From: Prevotella sp.
Lineage (GTDB): Bacteria; Bacteroidota; Bacteroidia; Bacteroidales; Dysgonomonadaceae
Length of the DNA: 64,000 nt
Direction of reading: 5' to 3'
Assembly: GCA_031285625.1 (NCBI GenBank)
Contig: JAITVV010000095.1
Coordinates: 62,001 to 126,000, forward strand
The notes beneath the pieces were generated by a model. That model ran no database searches. It saw nothing but the letters and a program-made list of their open reading frames with translations, and was not told the DNA's origin. Both the position numbers and the translations under genes were made by a program. Position 1 is the stretch's first letter. Each line of letters starts with the position of its first letter. Of the stretch, positions 35,257-43,679 are shown in pieces.

Positions 35257-35382
35257 TTTTTATATTTTAATTATTACTTACATTCTCATAATAACTTCTA
35301 AAATTATACAGATATAGCTTAAAAAGCAATTTTTTTACAACTTTTAAAGGTTTAAATGTGGTGTTGTTTTAACATAAAGATA

Positions 35383-35390
35383 TATCTTTG
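35383..35390 (+). promoter_or_regulatory. -7 box of the first Skp/OmpH-like gene
   Basis: TATCTTTG fits TAnnTTTG. Transcription from about 35397 leaves a 79-nt leader that includes a stem of AACAAGCGTGT (35405-35415) with ACATGCTTGTT (35423-35433). Confidence 0.5.
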
Positions 35391-35475
35391 CCAAGTCGTT
35401 TTAAAACAAGCGTGTATTTATAACATGCTTGTTGTTATATTTGCTATAGGAAAGATTAACTAAATGTATTATTAA

Positions 35476-36093
35476 ATGAAGAATATTTCTTACATTATTA
35501 ATGGCGTTCTTGCGGTTGCAATAATTGTCCTTTTTATTTTATTTTTCACATCTAATAAGGGAAACACAGAAAACGGAGGCACCTCTCTAAAATTTGCGGA
35601 AGGAGACTCCACCGGAGTATTGCCTATAGCTTATGTTAATGTAGATTCACTATTAATAAACTACAATTATGCTAAAGATGCAAACGATGCATTGATGAAA
35701 AAGTATAATAGTTCGAATGCTACACTTACTCAAAAACAGAGACAACTGGAGTCTGAAGCAGCAGAATTTCAGAGAAAAGTGCAAAACAATGCATTTCTAA
35801 GTCAGGAAAGAGCTCAACAGGAAGCTGCCCGCATTCAAAAACTGGAAGCCGACCTACACACTATGGCTCAGAGACTGCAGGAAGATTATGTAAGAGAACA
35901 ACAAAAAGTAAATGTTCAGATGGCTGATTCAGTGAGACTAATCCTTAAAGAACTAAACAAAACAGCTAAATATCAGATGATATTCAGCAACACAGGATTA
36001 GACAATATACTTTTAGCAAAAGACGGATATGATATCACTGGTACCGTGATTACTCTTTTGAATAATCGCTACAAACCGGAAGCTGCAAAATAA
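35476..36093 (+). CDS. Skp/OmpH-family periplasmic chaperone-like protein, membrane-anchored
   Basis: A 205-residue protein. An uncleaved N-terminal membrane helix (about 5-25) is followed by a short linker and an OmpH/Skp domain. The domain begins with LPIAYVNVDSLLINYN, has a long coiled coil (about 85-160, rich in E, Q and K) and ends with FSNTGLDNILLAKDGYDIT. Skp proteins hold outer-membrane proteins in the periplasm. The membrane anchor differs from classical Skp. A paralogue follows at 36262. Confidence 0.88.
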   Translation: MKNISYIINGVLAVAIIVLFILFFTSNKGNTENGGTSLKFAEGDSTGVLPIAYVNVDSLLINYNYAKDANDALMKKYNSSNATLTQKQRQLESEAAEFQRKVQNNAFLSQERAQQEAARIQKLEADLHTMAQRLQEDYVREQQKVNVQMADSVRLILKELNKTAKYQMIFSNTGLDNILLAKDGYDITGTVITLLNNRYKPEAAK

Positions 36094-36110
36094 TTAAGAA
36101 AAAAATATAG

Positions 36111-36148
36111 AAATAGGGTAACACTAATCGGAGTTATCCTATTTTTTT
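36111..36148 (+). terminator. Terminator after the first Skp-like gene
   Basis: AAATAGGGTAAC (36111-36122) pairs with GTTATCCTATTT (36133-36144), with one G-T pair, followed by T4. Confidence 0.8.
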
Positions 36149-36186
36149 GTAATATAGGGAAAAATTAAGGTCGCAGACCTATTTAT

Positions 36187-36194
36187 TACTTTTG
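36187..36194 (+). promoter_or_regulatory. -7 box of the second Skp-like gene
   Basis: TACTTTTG fits TAnnTTTG. It leaves a leader of about 60 nt to the ATG at 36262 and rules out the in-frame ATG at 36196, which would precede the transcript start. Confidence 0.5.
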
Positions 36195-36261
36195 TATGTA
36201 TAACAGCTATAGGAAGTTGCAATTAAAAAATATATCATTAAATACTTTCTTTTACTTACAG

Positions 36262-36816
36262 ATGAAAAGGCTTATTTTTCTTGCTATCGCACTAGTTTCT
36301 ATGAATATATCATTCGCCCAGACGATGCCGGATTCAGGATTGCTACCCATTGCATATGTAGATATAGACTCATTGCTAACGAACTATAACTTTGCAAAAG
36401 ATGCAAATGACACCTTGATAAAGCAATTCAACAATTCGAAAACGGCAATTGCTCAAAAACAAAAACAACTGGAGGCTGATGTTGCAGAATTCCAGAGAAA
36501 GATACAGGATAATGCCTTCTTAAGTGCAGAAAGAGCCGAACAGGAAGCTACACGCATACGGAAACTCGAAACAGATATCCAAATGATGACTCTAAAGTCG
36601 CAGGAAGACTTTACAATAGAACAACAAAGAATAAATAAACAGATTACTGACTCTGTAAAACATATCCTGAAAGAGATAAACAAGACTTCTAACTATGAGA
36701 TGATATTCACTAACGCAGGGTTAGATAATATATTGCTGGCTAAAGACGGGTATAACATTACCCAAAAAGTAACAGACCTTCTGAACAGCCGCTTCAAACG
36801 GAAAATATCAGAATAA
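36262..36816 (+). CDS. Skp/OmpH-family chaperone paralogue with cleavable signal
   Basis: A 184-residue protein with a true signal peptide (1-20, ending ISFAQ) and the same domain as its neighbour: LPIAYVDIDSLLTNYNFAKD, a long coiled coil and a C-terminal FTNAGLDNILLAKDGYNIT. It is clearly a duplicate of the gene at 35476. Residues marking the end of the coil are nearly the same, but the N-terminal targeting differs. The start is set by the signal peptide. It precedes aroE by 16 bases. Confidence 0.88.
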   Translation: MKRLIFLAIALVSMNISFAQTMPDSGLLPIAYVDIDSLLTNYNFAKDANDTLIKQFNNSKTAIAQKQKQLEADVAEFQRKIQDNAFLSAERAEQEATRIRKLETDIQMMTLKSQEDFTIEQQRINKQITDSVKHILKEINKTSNYEMIFTNAGLDNILLAKDGYNITQKVTDLLNSRFKRKISE

Positions 36817-36832
36817 TCAAAAACATTGCATT

Positions 36833-37576
36833 ATGGATACTTACGGAATAATTGGATACCCCCTGAAACATTCTTTTTCTAAAAAGTACTTCACAGAAAA
36901 ATTTGAGAAAGAAAGAATTGATGCACAATATTTAAATTTTGAGATCGCCGATATTTCACTTTTCCCGGATATCCTTCTCTCTCACCCTACTATGAAAGGA
37001 TTTAATGTGACTATTCCTTATAAAGAGAAAATAATTCCTTATCTGACCGAACTCGACCCCAGAACAAAAGAAATAGGTGCCGTGAATGTGATAAAAGTCA
37101 CCCGTAATAATGGCGATGTCAAGCTAATAGGCTATAATTCCGACATCATTGGCTTCCAACATTCAATCGGACCGCTAATCAATAAAGAAATACATCATAA
37201 AGCTCTTATATTAGGTACCGGCGGGGCATCAAAAGCTGTACAGGGAGGATTGCAAAATCTGGGTATAGAATGGATGTATGTGTCACGCACCCCTAAAGAA
37301 GGTCAGATATCATACAAAGATATCGATCAAAATGTATTGGATGAATATACTATCATTATTAATGCTTCACCACTTGGTACTTTTCCTGATATAGAAAATG
37401 CTCCTGATATACCATACCAATTGCTTTCATCCAAGCACCTCTTATATGATCTGGTTTATAATCCTGCGGAAACAAAATTCTTAAGACTCGGCAAAGAAAA
37501 TGGTACTACCATAAAAAATGGAGCAGAGATGTTGGAGTTGCAGGCTATTGCCGCCTGGAAAATATGGAATAGTTAA
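36833..37576 (+). CDS. aroE: Shikimate dehydrogenase
   Basis: A 247-residue NADP-linked enzyme that reduces 3-dehydroshikimate in aromatic amino acid synthesis. The substrate site has S14 and S16 (LKHSFSK) and K64 in NVTIPYKEK, with N85 and D104 (YNSD). The cofactor loop is GTGGASKA (128-135). The protein is slightly short for the family but complete. Confidence 0.95.
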   Translation: MDTYGIIGYPLKHSFSKKYFTEKFEKERIDAQYLNFEIADISLFPDILLSHPTMKGFNVTIPYKEKIIPYLTELDPRTKEIGAVNVIKVTRNNGDVKLIGYNSDIIGFQHSIGPLINKEIHHKALILGTGGASKAVQGGLQNLGIEWMYVSRTPKEGQISYKDIDQNVLDEYTIIINASPLGTFPDIENAPDIPYQLLSSKHLLYDLVYNPAETKFLRLGKENGTTIKNGAEMLELQAIAAWKIWNS

Positions 37577-37599
37577 TTATTTTCATATTGTTTAATCTA

Positions 37600-37607
37600 T
37601 AAATTTG
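37600..37607 (+). promoter_or_regulatory. -7 box of upp
   Basis: TAAATTTG matches TAnnTTTG and ends 36 bases before the upp ATG. Confidence 0.45.
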
Positions 37608-37643
37608 AAAGAAAACTTATACCTTTAAAGCCAAAATACCAAT

Positions 37644-38300
37644 ATGGAAATAATAAATCTCTCAGAGCAAAACACTATTCTCAATCGTTTTGTCAGCGAA
37701 TTGCGTGATGTAGAAATCCAAAAAGACAGTATGCGTTTCAGACGAAATGTTGAACGCATAGGGGAAATAATGGCGTATGAAATAAGCAAATCTTTGAATT
37801 ATGCTCCCCTTGAGACTCAAACGCCATTAGGCACATCCGTTACGAATGTACCAACAGACTCCCTTGTGATAGGCACTATACTCAGGGCTGGGCTTATCTA
37901 CCATCACGGATTTTTGCAATTTTTTGATAAAGCTGAAAATGCTTTTGTTTCTGCATACCGAAAATACAGGGAAAATCATCAAAGTTTCCACATACATATC
38001 GAATATATCGCTTCCCCCAAAATAGACAATAAGGTACTGATATTAACAGATCCGATGCTTGCCACAGGAGGTAGTATGGATCTATCATACCAGGCTCTGT
38101 TAACCAAAGGGGAACCGAGCCATATCCATATTGCTACAATCATATCCAGCCAACAGGCTATAGAGTATTGTGCTCAAAACTTTCCTCAAGAGAAAACAAC
38201 AATATGGGCAGCAGCTATCGATCCCGGGCTGAATGAATTTGCGTATATCGTACCAGGATTGGGTGATGCCGGAGATCTGGCATATGGAGAAAAAGAGTAA
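37644..38300 (+). CDS. upp: Uracil phosphoribosyltransferase
   Basis: A 218-residue pyrimidine-salvage enzyme that makes UMP from uracil and PRPP. The PRPP-binding motif is DPMLATGGS (136-144) and the uracil-binding C-terminal loop is VPGLGDAGDLAYG. ILRAGL near 79 is the conserved N-terminal substrate loop. Confidence 0.95.
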   Translation: MEIINLSEQNTILNRFVSELRDVEIQKDSMRFRRNVERIGEIMAYEISKSLNYAPLETQTPLGTSVTNVPTDSLVIGTILRAGLIYHHGFLQFFDKAENAFVSAYRKYRENHQSFHIHIEYIASPKIDNKVLILTDPMLATGGSMDLSYQALLTKGEPSHIHIATIISSQQAIEYCAQNFPQEKTTIWAAAIDPGLNEFAYIVPGLGDAGDLAYGEKE

Positions 38301-38319
38301 TCAAAATAACTAGAATAAA

Positions 38320-38342
38320 AAAGCCTGGAAATCCCAGGCTTT
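38320..38342. terminator. Bidirectional terminator after upp
   Basis: AAAGCCTGG (38320-38328) pairs with CCAGGCTTT (38334-38342), between the convergent upp and HU/SPOR genes. Confidence 0.82.
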
Positions 38343-38370
38343 ATTTTTATAATATAAGAATATATCTTCC

Positions 38371-39270
38371 TTAGTTTCGTTTCGAATACAACCAGGCTGT
38401 ACTGTATTGCGGATTTTCTCTTCGGAAAACCTCAAGGAAGGATTCACCTTCCGTCTTATCCGTAAAAGAAGCCACATAAATCCTATAGCGGTCAGATTGT
38501 ACTATCGAAGCATTCTTTAGTCCGTTATTTCTCACCTTCTCTAGCAATCGGTCAGCCTGAGATTTTGAATCCTCACCTCCAACTATGATATAATATGTAC
38601 GGAGAGAAACTTGTTTATCTACATCTGGCTTTTCCACATCTTCGTTTTGCACACTTTGCTCAAGCACAGGCTTCAACGATGTAGACAATGAAGATACAAA
38701 TCCGGCCTGTTGGCTATATTTTTGAATCGAATTATCCTTAATATTTATAGATGGTACGGCAAACAAGAACAATGCAATCGCTGCTGCAGCTACCCCACCC
38801 AAGGTATGCCGGAGAGAAAAACGACTTGTACTAACCTCGCTTACTCTTTCTATATTGATCAAACGCCTCAATTCTACTTGTTTCAATCCGTAAGAATCCG
38901 GGAATATCAAAAACTTATTAGCCGTAAAAACAGTTTTATTATTTTCATCAACCGAGAGATAACCAAAGCGGCCACAATTTACAGCTTTACCCGCCAATAG
39001 TTCTCTTTTCAGTTCTTTGACAGACTCTTTTAACCGTTGTGATGCAACATTATAAGATAAATTACCATCTTTCTTATAGAGGTTAATCAGAATTCCATCA
39101 TCATGTTTCAAATCGGGATTAAAGACAACCGAAAATCTGGGAGGTACCAGCCCGTTGACTAATAAAGATGCCGGTTCAGAGTTCAATATAAATCCTCCAA
39201 AGTCAGGTATAATCACGCAATTATGTACAGGTAGCGAGAATTCTAAATATTTAAATAATTCATCATTCAT
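38371..39270 (-). CDS. HU-CCDC81 and SPOR domain protein, single-span membrane protein
   Basis: A 299-residue protein. The N-terminal region (about 1-130) starts MNDELFKYLEFSLPVHNCVI and has the HU-CCDC81 fold seen in Bacteroidetes (IIPDFGGFIL, ELLAGKAVNCGRFGYLSVDE). A single membrane helix lies near 160-180 (LGGVAAAAIALFLFAVPS), and a C-terminal SPOR domain (about 225-297: YIIVGGEDSKSQADRLLEKV) binds denuded peptidoglycan. SPOR proteins act in division. The HU-like part on the cytoplasmic side suggests a link between nucleoid or filament structure and the cell wall (inference). The start is the ATG; an in-frame TTG nine codons upstream is less likely. Confidence 0.85.
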   Translation of the reverse strand: MNDELFKYLEFSLPVHNCVIIPDFGGFILNSEPASLLVNGLVPPRFSVVFNPDLKHDDGILINLYKKDGNLSYNVASQRLKESVKELKRELLAGKAVNCGRFGYLSVDENNKTVFTANKFLIFPDSYGLKQVELRRLINIERVSEVSTSRFSLRHTLGGVAAAAIALFLFAVPSINIKDNSIQKYSQQAGFVSSLSTSLKPVLEQSVQNEDVEKPDVDKQVSLRTYYIIVGGEDSKSQADRLLEKVRNNGLKNASIVQSDRYRIYVASFTDKTEGESFLEVFRRENPQYSTAWLYSKRN

Positions 39271-39391
39271 AAAACAAAGATAGCTATATGTTGCCAATAT
39301 TTTTATTAAATATAGAAAGATTTTTTAGTCTATTTTATATATATAATCGACACTAAGTATAAAAAAAGTCTGATTATTAATAAGAAAAGCC

Positions 39392-39399
39392 TAATTTTG
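39392..39399 (+). promoter_or_regulatory. -7 box of gmhA
   Basis: TAATTTTG fits TAnnTTTG and ends 24 bases before the gmhA ATG. Confidence 0.45.
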
Positions 39400-39423
39400 T
39401 AATCCAAATAAAGAACCTCTACG

Positions 39424-40017
39424 ATGAATATAGAAGAAACGATTATTGATCAGATAAAAAAGTCTATTTCTGTCAAAGAAAGCATACTCACCAGCCCTTC
39501 GGTCTTACAAAGTATATACGATGCTGCAACAATGGTAACATCTGCATATAAAAACGGATCGAAAACACTGTTGGCGGGTAACGGAGGAAGCGCCGCTGAT
39601 GCTCAACACATAGCAGGTGAATTCGTCAGCCGTTTTTATTTCGACCGTCCGGGCTTACCTTCAATAGCACTTTCAACAGACACATCCATACTTACAGCAA
39701 TAGGAAATGATTATGGGTTTGACCGCCTCTTTGAACGACAGGTCCAGGCTCAGGGAAACGAAGGGGATATATTCATTGGACTTACTACTTCTGGAAATTC
39801 CGAAAACATCATTAAAGCACTATCTGCCTGTAAAACAAAAAAAATAAAAAGCATAGTCTTAACTGGAGAAACAGGAGGTGCGGTTTCAGACATGTGTGAC
39901 ATCTGCATCAAGGTGCCTTCCGCAGAGACACCCAGGATACAAGAATCACACATACTCATCGCACATATAATTTGCTGCATTGTCGAAGAAGAACTCTTTG
40001 GTTACATGAAAAGCTAA
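39424..40017 (+). CDS. gmhA: Phosphoheptose isomerase
   Basis: A 197-residue SIS-domain isomerase turning sedoheptulose 7-phosphate into D-glycero-manno-heptose 7-phosphate for lipopolysaccharide core or heptose-modified glycans. The phosphosugar-binding loop is GNGGSAADA (52-60), followed by QHIAGEF with Glu66, then the TSGNSENI loop and ESHILIAHIIC with the catalytic His near the C-terminus. It precedes the surface-polysaccharide locus but ends before that operon's promoter. Confidence 0.93.
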   Translation: MNIEETIIDQIKKSISVKESILTSPSVLQSIYDAATMVTSAYKNGSKTLLAGNGGSAADAQHIAGEFVSRFYFDRPGLPSIALSTDTSILTAIGNDYGFDRLFERQVQAQGNEGDIFIGLTTSGNSENIIKALSACKTKKIKSIVLTGETGGAVSDMCDICIKVPSAETPRIQESHILIAHIICCIVEEELFGYMKS

Positions 40018-40041
40018 TCCTGTAAAATCGTAATAATTAAA

Positions 40042-40072
40042 CTTGTTTTAAGCTAAAAAATAGCTACATTTG
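40042..40072 (+). promoter_or_regulatory. Promoter of the surface-polysaccharide operon
   Basis: TACATTTG (40065-40072) is a full -7 match, and CTTG (40042-40045), one mismatch from TTTG, is 19 nt upstream. The leader to the wza-like start codon is about 125 nt and holds a 23-codon reading frame. Confidence 0.6.
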
Positions 40073-40086
40073 TAACGCTAAAAAAA

Positions 40087-40158
40087 ATGAAGGTTAGAAG
40101 TTTTCATATGCTTTATAAAAAGCTGATAAATAAAGCCTTACAAAAGTGCCTCCATTAA
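40087..40158 (+). CDS. Possible 23-residue leader peptide of the polysaccharide operon
   Basis: A complete small frame (ATG to TAA, residues MKVRSFHMLYKKLINKALQK and three more) lies within the leader between the promoter and the wza-like gene. It is strongly basic and has no cleavable signal. Support is positional only: it starts near the predicted transcript start and ends 45 bases before the next gene. It could be a leader peptide or chance. Confidence 0.25.
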   Translation: MKVRSFHMLYKKLINKALQKCLH

Positions 40159-40203
40159 TACAGATTCTATATAAATAAAAGATTTTTCAATAACATATAT
40201 TAT

Positions 40204-42603
40204 ATGAAAAGACTCCTTTATATTTTTATCCTCTTCCTATTTTCAATAAATGTATTGTTTGCTCAAATGTCAGATAATCAAATCATCGACTATGTTAAGA
40301 CTGAAGCAGCAAAGGGAACATCACAACAAGCAATAGCCACAGAATTATTGAAAAGGGGTGTTACTAAAGACCAACTGGAAAGAGTAAAAGTACAAGTAGA
40401 GAGACAAAATCAGCAAAATCAGCAAAATCAAAAAAATCTGAAATCTCTAACACCAGGAGAACTAGACCCTTCGTTGCGAACAAATGTAACAGATGAAAGA
40501 ATCATCGAAGAAGATTCTTTAAAACTAAAATTAAGAACCGATATATTTGGGCGAAACATATTTAACCAAAAAAATCTCACATTCGCTCCAAACGTGAATA
40601 TTGCGACACCTGATGACTATAAATTAGGCCCTGGAGACGAAGTTGTAATAGACATATGGGGGGCTTCACAAAATTCACTCCGACAAACTATCTCACCGGA
40701 AGGGAGTATTGTTGTTGAAAGGCTAGGTCCGATTTATTTAAACGGAATGACTGTAAAAGAGGCAAACAGCTATGTACAACAGAAATTTGCCAGCCTATAT
40801 TCCGGTATCGGTAATTATGAAGGAGCATCACAAATCAGGCTTACATTAGGTAAGATTAGAACTATCCAGGTTAATGTAATGGGAGAAGTCGTCATGCCCG
40901 GTACTTATTCCATTTCCTCATTATCATCGGTAATGAATGCCCTGTACAATGCCGGAGGGGTTAATGATATTGGATCATTAAGGTTAGTACAATTATACAG
41001 AAAAGGCAAACTCATTGAGACAGTAGATATTTATCAATACTTAATAAATGGAAAATCAAGCAGTGATGTCCGTCTAACGGATGGAGATATTATCATTGTT
41101 CCGCCATACATTTCACTGGTTAATATTACTGGAAAGATAAAACGTCCGATGTTTTATGAAATGACATTCATAGAGACCTTTGCTGACCTACTAAAATACT
41201 CAGGAGGATTCACCGGGGATGCTTATAAAGAAAAAGTGAATCTGGTACGAAAGACAGGCGAATACAACAAAGTTTTCACTATTTCATCTGAAAACTACAA
41301 TAATTTTATCTTAGAAGATGGGGATAGTATAACAGTAAGTACAGGACTGAATCTTTATGATAACAGGGCTGAAATAAAAGGGGCGGTCTATAGGCCTGGA
41401 TTTTATGAAGTTGGAGACAATATTAGTACAGTAAAACAGCTGATAGATAAAGCCGGAGGTCTGAAGGGGAATGCATTTTTGGATAGAGCTGTATTAACCA
41501 GAGAGCGCGATGACTTAACTTTCGAAAATCTCCCAATTAATCTAAGATCTTTATTATCCGGAAATGGGAATGATATATCGCTGAGAAAAAATGATATGCT
41601 CTTTATCGCCTCAGATAGTGCATTGGTTCAGCTGGGTGACTTTACAATATACGGAGATGTACAAATGCCCGGATCATACCAATATGCTGACGATACGAGC
41701 ATTGAAGATTTAATACTACAAGCCGGAGGGCTATTAAATTCAGCATCAATGGCTAAAGTGGATGTTGCAAGAAGAATCGTCGATCCTTTTAGTACAGAGA
41801 GCAACAATACAATAGCCGAAACTTTCGAATTTAAGATAAAAGACGGTTTGATCGTAGATGGTAAATCTGATTTCATACTTAAACCTTATGATCAGATTTA
41901 TATCCGCCGAAGCCCTGGGTATATTGAGCAGCGAAATATAAGAATAGAAGGGGAGGTTTTATTCCCTGGCGAATACGCCCTAAAAGAAAAAACAGAGAGA
42001 CTTTCTGATATTGTAAAACGGGCAGGAAATATTACAGCTCATGCATATTCAGAGGGAGCGAGGTTATTAAGACAAAAAACAGATAAAGAAATGGCAGAAG
42101 AAAAAAAATCAATGCTATCTCTTTCCGGAGGCCTAAAAGACTCAATACCTGAAGAATTGCTTAATATTGAGAGGTTTTATGCCGTTGGGATAGAACTAGA
42201 CAAGGCAATCTCTAATCCTCGGTCTGAATATGACCTTGTATTAAAAGAAGGGGATCAACTGTTTATACCAGAATATGACAATACTGTCAAAATTAATGGA
42301 GCAGTCATGTATCCTAATACTATCTTATATAAAAAAGGACAGAAAGTATCATATTATATCGATCAGGCCGGTGGATATAGTGATCTCGCAGAAAAGAAAA
42401 GAGCTTATATCGTTTTCATGAATGGAACTGTAACAAAAGCTAAAGGCTCAAGCAGAGATGTCATCCAACCCGGTTGTAATATTATAGTACCAACTAAAGA
42501 GCAAAAAGAGAAAATGTCTCTGGCACAAATCATAAGCTTGGGATCAAGCGTAACATCTATGGCAGCAACTGTAGCTCTATTGATAAATAATCTGACGAAA
42601 TAA
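40204..42603 (+). CDS. Wza-like polysaccharide export protein, outer membrane, many SLBB domains
   Basis: A 799-residue exported protein. The signal peptide is residues 1-21 (ending NVLFAQ), followed by a short helical region with a Gln/Asn-rich stretch (about 70-80). The poly_export domain (about 130-215: YKLGPGDEVVIDIWGASQNS) and then at least five SLBB-like modules follow, each with a GxV..PGxY signature (VNVMGEVVMPGTYSISS, KGAVYRPGFYEVG, YGDVQMPGSYQ, IEGEVLFPGEYAL, INGAVMYPNTI). A hydrophobic C-terminus of about 25 residues ends the protein. Its size and module number exceed E. coli Wza. It likely forms the outer-membrane or periplasm-spanning channel for the glycan made by the following genes. 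Confidence 0.9.
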   Translation: MKRLLYIFILFLFSINVLFAQMSDNQIIDYVKTEAAKGTSQQAIATELLKRGVTKDQLERVKVQVERQNQQNQQNQKNLKSLTPGELDPSLRTNVTDERIIEEDSLKLKLRTDIFGRNIFNQKNLTFAPNVNIATPDDYKLGPGDEVVIDIWGASQNSLRQTISPEGSIVVERLGPIYLNGMTVKEANSYVQQKFASLYSGIGNYEGASQIRLTLGKIRTIQVNVMGEVVMPGTYSISSLSSVMNALYNAGGVNDIGSLRLVQLYRKGKLIETVDIYQYLINGKSSSDVRLTDGDIIIVPPYISLVNITGKIKRPMFYEMTFIETFADLLKYSGGFTGDAYKEKVNLVRKTGEYNKVFTISSENYNNFILEDGDSITVSTGLNLYDNRAEIKGAVYRPGFYEVGDNISTVKQLIDKAGGLKGNAFLDRAVLTRERDDLTFENLPINLRSLLSGNGNDISLRKNDMLFIASDSALVQLGDFTIYGDVQMPGSYQYADDTSIEDLILQAGGLLNSASMAKVDVARRIVDPFSTESNNTIAETFEFKIKDGLIVDGKSDFILKPYDQIYIRRSPGYIEQRNIRIEGEVLFPGEYALKEKTERLSDIVKRAGNITAHAYSEGARLLRQKTDKEMAEEKKSMLSLSGGLKDSIPEELLNIERFYAVGIELDKAISNPRSEYDLVLKEGDQLFIPEYDNTVKINGAVMYPNTILYKKGQKVSYYIDQAGGYSDLAEKKRAYIVFMNGTVTKAKGSSRDVIQPGCNIIVPTKEQKEKMSLAQIISLGSSVTSMAATVALLINNLTK

Positions 42604-42610
42604 GATAAGA

Positions 42611-43675
42611 ATGGAGGAAAAAGAAACTTCTACAGAAATAGAAATTGATTTTGTATCACTTTTTAATAGATTGTGGCATAAAAAGAAATTTATTATTAAA
42701 TTTATTATTGCTGGATTTCTATTAGGCATTATTGTTGCGTACAGCATGCCTAAAGAATATACAACAACTGTCCTGTTAACACCCGATTCTCAAGCTAATA
42801 ACTCCGGAACAATGGGCTCTCTGGCAGCTCTAACAGGAATCAATATTGGCAATAACCAAGTGGATGCATTAACCTCACCTAATCTATACCCAACAATTCT
42901 TAACTCCACGACTTTTATTCAAGGATTATTTGATATACCTGTAAAAGACAAAAGAGTGAATACAACACTGTATACCTATATAAAGGAATACCAGAAAGTT
43001 CCTTGGTGGAATTATATTTTAGGTGCTCCGACTCGCATTAAGAATCTTTTCTCCTCTGATAACCCTGTGGATTCTATAGATACTGCCAATGGACAAAGAA
43101 TATCGAGGGGAGATATGTTTGTAATCGAAACATTAAGAAATATGTTAACTGTAAATTCGGAGAAAAAAACAGGAATTACAGCCATTGAAGTTACTATGCA
43201 AAGTCCTGAAATATCTTCTTTTATAGCAGATACACTTGCATCTTACCTTCAGTCATATATAATCGAATATCGGACTCAGAAAGCCAGATTAGATTTAGAA
43301 TATTCCGAAAGACTATATTTGGAGTCAAAAGAAAATTATTATAAAGCTCAAGCAGAATTAGCTTCATTTACAGATGGTAATATGAATGTTGTATCAGCCA
43401 CATACAGGACTACTCAAGAAAGGCTGCAAAACGAAGCAACTCTGACTTATTCTATTTATAATCAAACAGCCCAACAATTACAAATAGCTAAAGTAAAGGT
43501 GCAAAATACAACACCTGTATTTACAATAATACAGCCCGCTATAGAACCATTGTATGCATCAAAGCCTAGAAAGAAAATAATAATTATTGGTTTTCTATTC
43601 GTTGCATTCGTTGCATCGGCTGCATATATTTTAGGTAAAGACATCTGGGTAGAAATAAAAAAACAAATAAAATAA
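42611..43675 (+). CDS. Wzz/GumC-type chain-length regulator
   Basis: A 354-residue inner-membrane protein with two membrane helices (about 28-48 and 320-342) and a periplasmic coiled coil between them, the classic polysaccharide co-polymerase layout. YSMPKEYTTTVLLTPDSQ follows the first helix, and PLYASKPRKKIIIIGFL precedes the second. No C-terminal tyrosine kinase domain is fused. It starts 7 bases after the wza-like gene and probably controls polymer length with the Wzy encoded further on. Confidence 0.88.
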   Translation: MEEKETSTEIEIDFVSLFNRLWHKKKFIIKFIIAGFLLGIIVAYSMPKEYTTTVLLTPDSQANNSGTMGSLAALTGINIGNNQVDALTSPNLYPTILNSTTFIQGLFDIPVKDKRVNTTLYTYIKEYQKVPWWNYILGAPTRIKNLFSSDNPVDSIDTANGQRISRGDMFVIETLRNMLTVNSEKKTGITAIEVTMQSPEISSFIADTLASYLQSYIIEYRTQKARLDLEYSERLYLESKENYYKAQAELASFTDGNMNVVSATYRTTQERLQNEATLTYSIYNQTAQQLQIAKVKVQNTTPVFTIIQPAIEPLYASKPRKKIIIIGFLFVAFVASAAYILGKDIWVEIKKQIK

Positions 43676-43679
43676 GAAT

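Noticed and set aside
36196-36261. ATG at 36196 as start of the second Skp-like gene
   Set aside because: It lies ahead of the predicted transcript start, and the extra 22 residues are not signal-like.
42611-43675. Fused tyrosine kinase on the Wzz-like protein
   Set aside because: The protein ends shortly after its second membrane helix, with no Walker motifs.
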